From: a sulfur-oxidizing endosymbiont of Gigantopelta aegis
GTDB lineage: Bacteria > Pseudomonadota > Gammaproteobacteria > GRL18
Assembly (NCBI RefSeq): GCF_016097415.1
Contig: NZ_JAEHGE010000001.1
Location: forward strand, 1,098,914 to 1,162,913
Direction: 5' to 3'
DNA: 64,000 nt
Below the pieces are notes generated by a model. That model saw nothing but the letters and a program-made list of their open reading frames with translations. It ran no database searches and was not told the DNA's origin. Position numbers and translations under genes: made by a program. Positions 1 through 9,343 of this stretch are shown here, piece after piece (position 1 is the first letter of the stretch; every line of letters starts with the position of its first letter).

Positions 1-1326
1 CCTGATTCAACGTTTCAAAGCTTGTTTTAGTCCGGCACAATTCATCAAAATGTTCAGCAATCGCTGACTTCAACGGATCATCTGGCTCAAGTTTATATTG
101 TTTGAGATCATAAAATAGTTCCCAAATCTGAGTATGTACCCAGTTCAGTTCTTTATCATGTCGCTCATTGAGTGGTAGTATCCGCTGAAACACTCTGTCT
201 GCATGTATCCAACATAATGCGTGCAACAAAATATCAAATTGTCCTGCATCATCACTCACAATCACCAAATCACTTGGAAAGCCACTGTTAATTAATGCCC
301 CCAGTAAAGCGCCTTCTGTGGCAATGCGAACATGCCGTTGTGTTATGATACTATTGTTCTGCAGATAGTATTTCCAGGCTTCTTCATTATCAAAGCAAGT
401 CTGATGACTTTGTTCAATAACGCTCAATGGCTTGTGAGGTAATTTTTCTGCTCCATATAATCAAGTGCTGCATCGTTGAGCGTATAATCAACAGCAGCAC
501 CTCGTAACAATTGTAGAAAATTAATCCGGCTCTTATATCGAGTACTTGAAAACCAGGCAAAGGTTTCATTGCCAACGTGAGTACAATAACCATTCTTTCC
601 ATCATGACGACTACCCGTATCATCAACATGGATATAAGTACTATTGTTGATACCGGCAGTTAGCAATGTATTTTTTCAGTATGAAAATGGTCTTTGTCAT
701 GGATTAAAATCTCATTGATCTGACCCGTTGAAATATCAAAACCTAATTCTGTTAATTGTTGTATTATCAATGGCTGAGTCACTCTCTGGTGATAATATTG
801 ATAAACGATATAACTCTGTAATGTATGGCCAAAATGTCCTATATGTGTATCAAAGCTCAATTTTCCTATACAGGTATCACCATCGGGTGTTTTATAGCGA
901 GCCAATCGATAACGAGTATTGAAAGGCTTAATCAGCAGCTCCTGAACAAAATAATCCTGATACCCTAAAAACGTGAATGTTCTGGCAGGTTATCTGGTTT
1001 GATAACGGTGGTTTTATGAATAGCCAATTTCTTCTTTCGTTTACGACTTTTACTAGTCCCATTTCCTGAGTTGTTTTTCTTGCTTCCTGAATGACCTGTC
1101 GGATTATCATTGTCATCATCCTTTGGCAATTTACTGGCTCTTATTTTAGGCTTTGGAGGTAGCTTTTAAGCTTAGCAACTTCTGTTTTAAGGGCATCGAT
1201 TTCAACCTGTTGGTTTTGAATGATTTCCTGTTGTTGCTCCATGAAAGCAAGGAGTAATCGGACTACCGGTGTCTTTTCTTCTTCAGGTATCTCTGGAATT
1301 GGAGGTAATTTTTTCACTATAATCAA
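1..1326 (-). pseudogene. IS66-family transposase, frameshifted and partial
   Basis: The N-terminus starts with a proline- and glutamate-rich stretch and a short coiled coil (QQEIIQNQQVEIDALKTEVAKLK). It breaks at an A-run near 1165 that is one base shorter than in the right copy. Later segments carry the DDE-type core: VDDTGSRHDGKNGYC around 600, then VSDDAGQF, and RPDIPLHNNLSEND beyond that. A second break near 663 is shared with the right copy. A third, near 450, distinguishes the copies: here TATGGAGCAG, in the right copy TATGAGAGCAG. The gene runs off the left edge. The likely start is TTG at 1326. Confidence 0.8.
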
Positions 1327-1579
1327 TACAGGTTGTTTTCAATAAAACAATTGTATCATGGCTTTTTAAGGCTCTTTAGTTTGCCCTGTGTTGATCAAAC
1401 TCCCTCTCAGTTAAGATAATATTCAAAAATATTCTATTTCGATCTGAGACAGATCGACAGGATCATTTATAGGGATAAATTACATGGGGCAGTGAAAATG
1501 CAATTTTTGTCCTCTAAAATGCTGTCAAGACTTTTTTTGTTTTTATTTCAAGTTTTGCACAGACTTATTGAGAAGTTAC
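1..1579 (-). mobile_element. IS66-type element (ISBst12-like), left copy, cut by window edge
   Basis: The transposase on the minus strand matches, base for base apart from small indels, the element at 62162-64000 in the opposite orientation. The element ends at 1579, where identity with the other copy stops. Its terminus read inward begins GTAACTTCTCAATAAG, with the GTAA start typical of IS66 elements. A leader of about 250 bases without a gene (1327-1579) separates the end from the transposase. The insertion removed the 5' part of the repeat-protein gene starting at 1580. The other end, and hence the 8-bp target duplication, lies outside the window. Confidence 0.85.
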
Positions 1580-4500
1580 GGTATCTGGACCAATGGTATT
1601 GAAAATCTTGAAATTAATACCGGTTCAGAAAATGACCTTGTTACGATAAAAGCCCCTTCTACCTTATTGAATGTCAAAATTGATACGGGGGCAGGTAATG
1701 ATGACAAAGTTCGTCATGATTTATCTGCACGCCCAGATGCCGTACAAGTTAATTTAACAACAGCGGGCAGCAGTCAAATTTCTGATAGTTATTACACTCA
1801 ATATCAGCAAGATGCTACGGGGCTGGTGGCTAAATCCATTGTGGCACACATTGAAGCTAAAAATAGTGAAAACTTTTTAGTGACCAGTGGCACGAGTGAT
1901 GACATTATGAATGTTCAGGCAACGTTGGCAGGGACTCATGTTTATTTAGATACCGGATTGGGTAATGATCGTATCTATGTCACTTCCAATGCGAACCAAA
2001 CTGCTGGTAATACTTTGTCGGGAGCAGATGCTCGACAATTATCGGGCAATTTAGATAGCATCCAAGGTAACCTTTCCATTGATGCGAACCAGGGGAATAA
2101 TCAATTATTGATCAGTGATTTGGCCGGAACTGTCAGTGATACGATTACTATGAAGCAAGAGGGTTCAGATATTCTATTGCAAGGACTGGCCACTGGGAAT
2201 GTACGTTATCGTTCAACAGGAGGTGATTATACTCAAGGCTTAGGTATTGCATTAGGTCAAAATTCTGATGACCTGGATATTTATAATGTCTTTAATGGCG
2301 CTGCAACAGAAACCAATATCTATGCCGGTAAAGGCGATGATCAAATACAAGTCCATGCTCTAGCAAATGATCTGGATGCTCAATTGATTATCAGAGGTGA
2401 ACAGGGCGATGACTTTATTGATGCAAGTCTTTCGAATCTAGGTCTAATCCTCAAAGGTAATGAAGATGATGACTATATTTTAGGGGGTAAAGGCAACGAC
2501 AATATTGATGCGGCGCAAGGCAATAATCGCATTATTGGTAACGCGGGCGATGACATGATTTTTGCTGGTGATGGCACGGATCAAATCATTGGTGATGAAG
2601 GTGAAATCATCCGCAATGCTGATGGTTCACTAAAACAAATGATTAGCACCAATTCATCAATCGCTGGTAATGATACTATTGTTGTTGGTGATGGTACTAA
2701 GCAAATCATTGCAGGTAGTGGTGCTGATTATGTGACTGTCGGTGCAGGTCGTCATGTTATTTTGGGTGATAATGGTGAGTTAATATTTAACTCCGGTCTA
2801 TTACGGAAACTGGATAGTCTGGGCGCTGATGACATTGATGGTAATGATACTATTGTCACAGGCAACGGGGATAATGCTATTGCGGGTGGTGGTGCTGATG
2901 ATAATATTACAACACAAATCGGTACAGATAGTATTCTCGGTGATCATGGTGAAATCATTTTCAATGCTGATGGTTCACTTAATTCAATCAATGCCATAGA
3001 GTCAGTAACAATACCTACCCCTGTAGCGATAGCTTCATCAGACTTTTCCTTAGCTGATTTCCCGCAAGTGCCTGAGCCTGAAATAGTACCTTTTCCCGTA
3101 TTGAGTGGTGAATTTTTTCCGGTTGATAATTTTAATAATATTATTTTTGATCCTAACCAGAATTTAGGTGATTTATCAGGACTTTTTATTGTTACTGTAC
3201 CTAATCAATTTTTTACCGTTGATTCTGGAATTTCTCTTGGTACATTAAACAAAAATGGCAGTGGTCAGGACACTATTACAACCGGTGATGGCGACAAACA
3301 AATTATTGCCGGTGGCAGTGAAGATACTATAACAACGGGTGAAGGTCTGCATAACATTCTCGGTGATAATGGTGAATTAATTTTCGATTCAGGACTTCTA
3401 AAAAGTCTCAATAGTGTGGGTGAAAACGGTGGTGATGATATTATTACCACTGCCGCTGGCGATAATAATATTGCCGGTGGTGTTGGTAACGACACTATAA
3501 CTACAAGCACTGGCAACGACAGTATTCTAGGTGATCAAGGTGTTATCTTACGCAATGACGATGGTAGTCTGGCTTCAATGTTTAGCGCTGAAACTGAGTT
3601 TAGCGCTGAAACTGAAATTGCCGGAGATGATACGATCATAGCTGGTAATGGTGCTAAGCAAATTATTGCCGGTAGTGGTGCTGACACGGTGACTGTCGGT
3701 GAAGGTCGTCATGCGATTCTGGGTGATAATGGTGGCTTTGAATTTGACTCAGGTCTGCTGCGCACACTAAACAGCGTGGGTGAAGACGGTGGCGATGATA
3801 CTATTACATCAGGAGTTGGTGACAACGATATTGCGGGTGGCGTGGGCAATGACACAATCAATACCAGCATAGGCAATGATAGCCTTATCGGTGATCAGGG
3901 CGTCATCTTACGCAATGCAGATGGTAGTTTAGCTGCAATGTATAGTGTAGAAACTAATATCGCCGGTGATGATACGATTACCGCTGGCAATGGCGCTAAA
4001 CAAATTATTGCGGGTAGTGGTGCGGATACCGTGACTGTCGGCGCAGGTCGTCATGTGGTTCTCGGAGATAATGGTCGCTTAGGCTTTGATTCTGGCTTAT
4101 TGAAAGTATTGCAAAGTGCTGGCACACAGGGTGCTGATGACACGATCAATACGAGCGCAGGTGACAATGATATTGCTGGTGGTGTAGGCAATGACACTAT
4201 TAACACCGTGACAGGTAATGACAGTATCCTAGGCGATCAGGGCGTTATTTTGCGTAATGAAGACGGTACGCTCAATGCGCTATACAGTAGTGAAGAAAAT
4301 ATATCCGGTAGTGATACCATTATTGCCGGTGATGGTAGCAAACAAATTATTGCCGGTAGTGGTGCCGATAGGGTTACCGTCGGTGCTGGACGTCATGTTA
4401 TTTTAGGTGACAATGGTGGCTTAGACTTCGACTCAGGCTTATTAAGAAGCCTCAATAGTACTGGCAGTGAAGGCGCTGATGATTCTATTAGCACTGGTGC

Positions 4501-6946
4501 AGGTGATAATGATATAGCAGGTGGTGTCGGCAACGACACTATTAATACCAGTACAGGTAACGATAGCATTATCGGTGATCAGGGCGTTATTCTACGCAAT
4601 GACGATGGCAGTCTGGCGACAATGTACAATACTGAAAATGTTATTGCTGGCAACGACACGATTGTAGCAGGTGATGGAAGCAAACAAATTATCGGTGGCA
4701 GTGGTGCTGATTCAATAACAATAGGTGCAGGTCGCCATGTTGTTCTCGGAGATAATGGCCAGCTTGATTTTGACTCAGGCTTATTGCGAACGCTCAATAG
4801 TTTTGGCATCGATGGTGGTGACGATAGCATCAACACCGGCAATGGAGATAATGACATTGCCGGAGGCATAGGCAATGACACAATAATAACCGCAACAGGA
4901 TCTGATAGTGTATTGGGCGATGATGGTCGAATTTTGCGTAATGCGGATGGCTCACTCAATAGTCTATTTATGAATACCAGCGTTAATACACTCGGTGTCG
5001 GTGCGTATCCTATCTTTATCAATGGAGTACCGCTCTGGGTAGGTGGTGATGACACGATTAACCTAGGTGATGGTGATAAACAAATTATTGCAGGCATCGG
5101 CGCTGACACCATTTCTACTGGTGCAGGCCGCCATGCAGTCTTAGGTGATAATGGCCAGCTTGATTATGACTCGGGCTTACTACGAACACTGAGCAGTTTA
5201 GGTGCTGATGGCGGCAATGATCAAATAACCACCGCTAATGGTGATAATGATATTTCCGGTGGTGCTGGAAATGATCGCATTACCACGGCAATAGGTACTG
5301 ATAGTATCCTAGGTGATTTAGGTGTCATTATCCGTAATGCCGATGGCAGCATGAATCAGCTCACAAGCATTGAGCCTGATATTGCCGGTGATGATACGAT
5401 AACGACCGGTAATGGTGATAAGAGTATTATCGCTGGTAGCGGTGCGGATATTATCAACGTTGGCAGTAGTTATCATGCCATCTTAGGTGATAATGGTTTT
5501 ATTGATTTTGAAAACAATACCCTCAAGCAAATAGTCAGTCAGGGTGCTGAAGGCGGCAATGATCAGATTTCAGCAGAAGGCGGTGAAACCTTTGTTGCCG
5601 GTGGTGTTGCTCAGGACATTATTAATACCGCCAATGGTGATGATGTTATTATCGGTGATAATGGTAATATTCAATTTAATAATGGTGTACGCGTCAGCGC
5701 AGAAACTGATCCGGAATTTGGCTTAGGTGATAATGATACGATTGCCTCGGGTGATGGTGATGATTGGATTTTAGCGGGTTTGGGCGATGACACGGTTGAT
5801 GGCGGTGATGGCGGTGATGCGATTATCGGCGATCAGGGCAAGATCGAACACACGGGTACACAAGTCATCATTGAAAATGATATCAATGATATTGCTGGCA
5901 ATGATACGATAAAGGGTGGTGCGGGCAATGACCGCATTCTCGGTGGCCTAGGTAATGATGAATTACTGGGTGGTCAGGGCAATGACGTCATGATTGGTGA
6001 CTTGGGCAATATCGTATTGGATAGCTCTGATGGCAGAATTGGCGAAGGTTTACTACGCTTAGCAGATACAGGTTCTTCCGATGTAGGGGGCAATGATCTA
6101 TTACGGGGTGACGATGATAATGATATTATCTTTGGTGGTATAGGTTCAGATATTTTATACGGTGGTAAAGGTAATGATGCGCTTTATGGTGATCAGGGAA
6201 TCTATGAATCTAATGGCGTACTGGTTTCATATTACACTACGGATACGTTTAAAGGCAGTGCCGACACACTAAACACACTTGATGGCGGATTTAATATCGC
6301 CTTTGGTGGTGCAGGCAGTGATGATATGCAGATCAATCTGGCAAGAGATATTGCCATTGGTGAATATGGATTAGTTCGATTGACCAATGATGAACTAACC
6401 CAATTGGATAGGTTGGCTCGGGGCGGTGTTGATTTAGTTGGCACGACCCTTATTAGCTTATTGAGTTCAACGCCCTTACTGGGTAATGCCACTTCCTTTG
6501 GTGCGCAAGGTGTTATTACAGAAGAAAGAGTCGGTGTTGATTTAGTTACAGGTGATGAATCAGAGCAATCATTCACCACCTTACAAATTGCCCAACTCGA
6601 ATTGGATGAAGCCGGTAAATTTATTCAATTATTAGAAACTGACCCAGCGGCAGGCAATGATGAGTGTGAAGAAGGTGATCAAGCATGTCTTGATGCACAA
6701 GAAAATCTACAACCGGAAACGCCAGAAGCTGAGAAACTCCCTGAGCAGAAAAGCGAGCAACAAAGTGAGCAAGAAAAAATTGACCTTGCTGAAGATAAGG
6801 ACTCATCACTAGAACTGATGGGGGCATTATTTGGTATGGCAGCCGTCACCCAAAATGCAGTAAAATCAAAAACTAAAGTCTCTAAAGAAGCACTGGATAC
6901 ACTGGTTAAGAATCAGCGTAAACGTAAATTCCAAACATGGAACTAA
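1568..6946 (+). CDS. Giant RTX-like Ca-binding repeat protein, N-terminus lost to IS insertion
   Basis: This 1792-residue frame is built almost entirely of glycine/aspartate-rich beta-roll motifs such as GGVGNDTI, GNDSILGDQG and GGKGNDALYGDQG. These resemble RTX/haemolysin-type repeats that fold on calcium, and they suggest an extracellular or surface protein. The apparent TTG start at 1568 lies inside the IS terminus (1-1579), so the native N-terminus, with any signal, is missing. The C-terminus changes character: an acidic E/Q-rich linker, then a short hydrophobic stretch (LMGALFGMAAV) and a basic tail (KNQRKRKFQTWN). No recognisable type I secretion tail is seen. Export-type genes follow directly at 6989-15552, so the protein is probably their cargo (inference). 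It may be an adhesin; no enzymatic domain is seen. Confidence 0.85.
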   Translation: MRSYGIWTNGIENLEINTGSENDLVTIKAPSTLLNVKIDTGAGNDDKVRHDLSARPDAVQVNLTTAGSSQISDSYYTQYQQDATGLVAKSIVAHIEAKNSENFLVTSGTSDDIMNVQATLAGTHVYLDTGLGNDRIYVTSNANQTAGNTLSGADARQLSGNLDSIQGNLSIDANQGNNQLLISDLAGTVSDTITMKQEGSDILLQGLATGNVRYRSTGGDYTQGLGIALGQNSDDLDIYNVFNGAATETNIYAGKGDDQIQVHALANDLDAQLIIRGEQGDDFIDASLSNLGLILKGNEDDDYILGGKGNDNIDAAQGNNRIIGNAGDDMIFAGDGTDQIIGDEGEIIRNADGSLKQMISTNSSIAGNDTIVVGDGTKQIIAGSGADYVTVGAGRHVILGDNGELIFNSGLLRKLDSLGADDIDGNDTIVTGNGDNAIAGGGADDNITTQIGTDSILGDHGEIIFNADGSLNSINAIESVTIPTPVAIASSDFSLADFPQVPEPEIVPFPVLSGEFFPVDNFNNIIFDPNQNLGDLSGLFIVTVPNQFFTVDSGISLGTLNKNGSGQDTITTGDGDKQIIAGGSEDTITTGEGLHNILGDNGELIFDSGLLKSLNSVGENGGDDIITTAAGDNNIAGGVGNDTITTSTGNDSILGDQGVILRNDDGSLASMFSAETEFSAETEIAGDDTIIAGNGAKQIIAGSGADTVTVGEGRHAILGDNGGFEFDSGLLRTLNSVGEDGGDDTITSGVGDNDIAGGVGNDTINTSIGNDSLIGDQGVILRNADGSLAAMYSVETNIAGDDTITAGNGAKQIIAGSGADTVTVGAGRHVVLGDNGRLGFDSGLLKVLQSAGTQGADDTINTSAGDNDIAGGVGNDTINTVTGNDSILGDQGVILRNEDGTLNALYSSEENISGSDTIIAGDGSKQIIAGSGADRVTVGAGRHVILGDNGGLDFDSGLLRSLNSTGSEGADDSISTGAGDNDIAGGVGNDTINTSTGNDSIIGDQGVILRNDDGSLATMYNTENVIAGNDTIVAGDGSKQIIGGSGADSITIGAGRHVVLGDNGQLDFDSGLLRTLNSFGIDGGDDSINTGNGDNDIAGGIGNDTIITATGSDSVLGDDGRILRNADGSLNSLFMNTSVNTLGVGAYPIFINGVPLWVGGDDTINLGDGDKQIIAGIGADTISTGAGRHAVLGDNGQLDYDSGLLRTLSSLGADGGNDQITTANGDNDISGGAGNDRITTAIGTDSILGDLGVIIRNADGSMNQLTSIEPDIAGDDTITTGNGDKSIIAGSGADIINVGSSYHAILGDNGFIDFENNTLKQIVSQGAEGGNDQISAEGGETFVAGGVAQDIINTANGDDVIIGDNGNIQFNNGVRVSAETDPEFGLGDNDTIASGDGDDWILAGLGDDTVDGGDGGDAIIGDQGKIEHTGTQVIIENDINDIAGNDTIKGGAGNDRILGGLGNDELLGGQGNDVMIGDLGNIVLDSSDGRIGEGLLRLADTGSSDVGGNDLLRGDDDNDIIFGGIGSDILYGGKGNDALYGDQGIYESNGVLVSYYTTDTFKGSADTLNTLDGGFNIAFGGAGSDDMQINLARDIAIGEYGLVRLTNDELTQLDRLARGGVDLVGTTLISLLSSTPLLGNATSFGAQGVITEERVGVDLVTGDESEQSFTTLQIAQLELDEAGKFIQLLETDPAAGNDECEEGDQACLDAQENLQPETPEAEKLPEQKSEQQSEQEKIDLAEDKDSSLELMGALFGMAAVTQNAVKSKTKVSKEALDTLVKNQRKRKFQTWN
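2700..5520 (+). repeat. Tandem ~115-residue repeats inside the RTX-like gene
   Basis: The unit reads roughly GAGRHVVLGDNG, then FDSGLLRTLNS, GDNDIAGGVGNDTI, GNDSILGDQGVILRNADGSL, IAGDDTI, KQIIAGSGAD. The marker GDNG recurs near 2764, 3363, 3724, 4063, 4408, 4750, 5143 and 5491. Spacing is mostly 339-361 bases; the first interval is longer (about 600) because of a unique proline-rich insert at about 3000-3240. DNA identity between units is high enough for recombination to change copy number. Confidence 0.8.
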
Positions 6947-6988
6947 TAACAATAAAATAATTAATTATAGGAACGAATAGGAAAAAAA

Positions 6989-7357
6989 ATGAGCAACGAA
7001 GATAAAACTGAAGAACAAGACAAACAACAAGCGGCAACTCAAGCAAGTGCGCAACCCAGACAACCAAGAATTGTCTGGGACGATAGCAAAATGAAAACCG
7101 CCTATGCCAATGTTTGCAATGTCTCCACTACCCGAGAAGAATTCAACTTTGTATTCGGTACTCATCGCAACTGGCACCAGGCTAAAACTGATCTAATCAT
7201 CGACTTGAGCCAACGTATGATCGTCAGCCCTCAAAGCGCCAAACGCCTATTAAAACTACTGGAAGCCTCAGTAGAAAAATTCGAATCAACCTATGGCGAA
7301 ATTGAAATGAACAAACCCGCAAACCCAGAAGAAAGTGCCACAGATACCACGCACTAA
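6989..7357 (+). CDS. DUF3467-family small protein
   Basis: This 122-residue protein has a Q/A-rich N-terminal tail. The core contains YANVCNVSTTREEFNFVFGTHRNW, spread over about residues 36-60, and SPQSAKRLLKLLEASVEKFE near 90-110, the pattern I associate with DUF3467. The function of the family is unknown to me. There is no signal peptide, so it is probably cytoplasmic. It starts 42 bases after the repeat-protein gene and precedes the HlyD/M50/SecA-like set, so a chaperone or adaptor role for the exported protein is possible but is inference only. The start is ATG with an upstream GGAA-type ribosome site. Confidence 0.7.
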   Translation: MSNEDKTEEQDKQQAATQASAQPRQPRIVWDDSKMKTAYANVCNVSTTREEFNFVFGTHRNWHQAKTDLIIDLSQRMIVSPQSAKRLLKLLEASVEKFESTYGEIEMNKPANPEESATDTTH

Positions 7358-7441
7358 AATAATGACAAAGGAACTACCTGCAGGCTAGGCAATGTCCTAT
7401 CCTGTATTCTCCCTGAATGCTAAGCCAACATAGAAGAACCT

Positions 7442-9343
7442 GTGCCAACTATTAACACAAAAACTGACCCAACGATTAACTCAAAAATTGACTCAACCGA
7501 AAAGCCAACAACTGACTCAATAAAAGAGCCGGAAAATTATTCTATAAAAGCAGACTATTGGCAACAATTACAAGCCGATACTGCCAACGATGTCATCCTT
7601 AAAGAAAAACTCGAAGCCTGGCTTGCCCTGCAAACCGGCTTTATTCCCAAACTTAAAAGCGCCTTATTACTTTCTCTTGACGAAGCAAGCAATCAACTAC
7701 AGCCCGTTGCACAATGGGCAGACAAAGAAGCCAAGGCTGCCGATTTATTGGAAATTGTTAATCAGGTCATTGAAGATACCCAACCGCTATTTGTCAATCT
7801 GGATGAAAACAATGTCGCCGTAGCATTACCGCTATTATGGGATAAAAAAATACAGGCCATTATTGCCGTGTCACTGGCTTCGACAGAACAACTCATTATC
7901 AACAATGCCATGCGCCATCTTCGCTGGGGTGCAGGCATGTTGGAACTGCTCTTTCGTCGCGAGCAAGTGTCATCACAGCATAGACAACTCGAAAGCTTTA
8001 AACATTCCGTTGAACTACTCACCGACGTGGCAGCCGAAAAAGAATTTTTTAGCGCCTCACAACGCCTAGCATCCATGCTGGCGGCAAGATTTCATTGTAA
8101 TTGGGTCGCTATTGGCTGGCAGCAACGCCGTATGAAAGTCACTGCCATTTCGCATCAAACGCAGCAAGTAAACAAAATGAACCTGGTGCGAGCCATTGAA
8201 GATGCCATGTCAGAAGCCATCATGATGCGTGAATCAATCGTCTGCCATGAACAGGCAAGTGTCAACCATCCCGCTCATGATCACTTGCTCAAATCGCATC
8301 AACTGAGCAATGTATTAACCGTGCCCATGTTTCATAATGAACAATACCTTGGTGCGGTCTGTCTGGAACGAGAAAATAATCAATCCTTCTCGGCTCTGGA
8401 AAATGAATTAGTGAATGATATTTTACAAGTGCTGACACCGGTTCTGGATGATAAAAAAAGCCGCGATAAAAATATGTTTCTAAAATTTATTGATGCCATC
8501 AATGAACAGGGCAAACGCTTATTCGGTAGTCGTTATTATGGTCGGAAACTGGCAGTGCTAGGGATTATTTTACTGAGCCTGATGCTCGGCCTAGTGAAAA
8601 TCAATTATCAGGTCAATGCCGAATCCAGTCTACAAGGTGCGATTATACGTATGATTTCCGCACCCTTTGATGGTTATATTGAAGCGGCTCCTGTCAGAGC
8701 CGGTGATCGCGTAGAAAAAGACCAATTGATGGTTAGACTGGATGATCGAGACCTACGCTTAGAACGGCTCAATTGGCACACCAAAAAATATCAGCTAAAA
8801 CGGGAACAACAAGAAGCTGCGGCACAACATGATCGTGCTGAAGCAAAAATCAAAGCAGCAGAAGCAGCACAAGCACAGGCAAAATTAGAACTCGCTGAAA
8901 GTAAATTAGCACGCACTCAGTTGACCGCACCCTTTGCCGGTTTGGTGGTTGAAGGTGATTTGAGCCAGCGTTTAGGGGGCTTAGTACAAAAGGGTGAAGT
9001 GCTCATGCAACTCACCCCGTTGAATGCCTATCGAATTGAAATAAAAGTCGATGAAGCACAAATTGATCACGTTCAAGTCGGACAAAGTGGTGAGCTTTTA
9101 TTGCGTTCCCTTCCAGATGAGCCGGTGAGTTTTACGGTCAATCGTATTACCCCCGTGTCGGAAGCAAAAGACGGTATTAATTACTTTACCGTGGAAGCAC
9201 AATTGGATGAAATACCTACTAGTCTTAGACCCGGAATGGAAGGCATTGCAAAAATTTCCGCAGGGCCACGGTCATTATTCTTTGTTTTGACGCGTAGTTT
9301 AACTCAATGGCTGCGTCTCACCTTCTGGAAATGGTTGCCGTGA
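7442..9343 (+). CDS. GAF-domain / HlyD-type membrane fusion protein
   Basis: The 633-residue protein starts at GTG. After a low-complexity N-terminus rich in T/N/K, a GAF-like domain spans about residues 190-345. A single membrane segment (LAVLGIILLSLMLGLV, about 368-388) follows. The C-terminal half is a periplasmic-adaptor domain: a lipoyl-like half (GAIIRMISAPFDGYIEAAPV), an alanine-rich helical hairpin near 450-480, and the second lipoyl half (LTAPFAGLVVEGDLSQRLGG). HlyD/EmrA adaptors link an inner-membrane exporter to the outer membrane. Fusion to a cytoplasmic GAF domain suggests ligand-gated export (inference). The downstream protease gene overlaps its stop codon, so the two are translationally coupled. 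Confidence 0.8.
   Translation: MPTINTKTDPTINSKIDSTEKPTTDSIKEPENYSIKADYWQQLQADTANDVILKEKLEAWLALQTGFIPKLKSALLLSLDEASNQLQPVAQWADKEAKAADLLEIVNQVIEDTQPLFVNLDENNVAVALPLLWDKKIQAIIAVSLASTEQLIINNAMRHLRWGAGMLELLFRREQVSSQHRQLESFKHSVELLTDVAAEKEFFSASQRLASMLAARFHCNWVAIGWQQRRMKVTAISHQTQQVNKMNLVRAIEDAMSEAIMMRESIVCHEQASVNHPAHDHLLKSHQLSNVLTVPMFHNEQYLGAVCLERENNQSFSALENELVNDILQVLTPVLDDKKSRDKNMFLKFIDAINEQGKRLFGSRYYGRKLAVLGIILLSLMLGLVKINYQVNAESSLQGAIIRMISAPFDGYIEAAPVRAGDRVEKDQLMVRLDDRDLRLERLNWHTKKYQLKREQQEAAAQHDRAEAKIKAAEAAQAQAKLELAESKLARTQLTAPFAGLVVEGDLSQRLGGLVQKGEVLMQLTPLNAYRIEIKVDEAQIDHVQVGQSGELLLRSLPDEPVSFTVNRITPVSEAKDGINYFTVEAQLDEIPTSLRPGMEGIAKISAGPRSLFFVLTRSLTQWLRLTFWKWLP

Noticed and set aside
3265-5112. 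Long minus-strand open frames (e.g. 3265-3516 and 4579-5112)
   Set aside because: They are low-complexity P/S/V-rich mirror translations of the repeat gene on the plus strand.
2700-5520. Regularly spaced repeats that could be taken for a CRISPR array
   Set aside because: The period is about 345 bases, the repeats are in frame and encode RTX-type beta-rolls; there are no short repeats with unique spacers.
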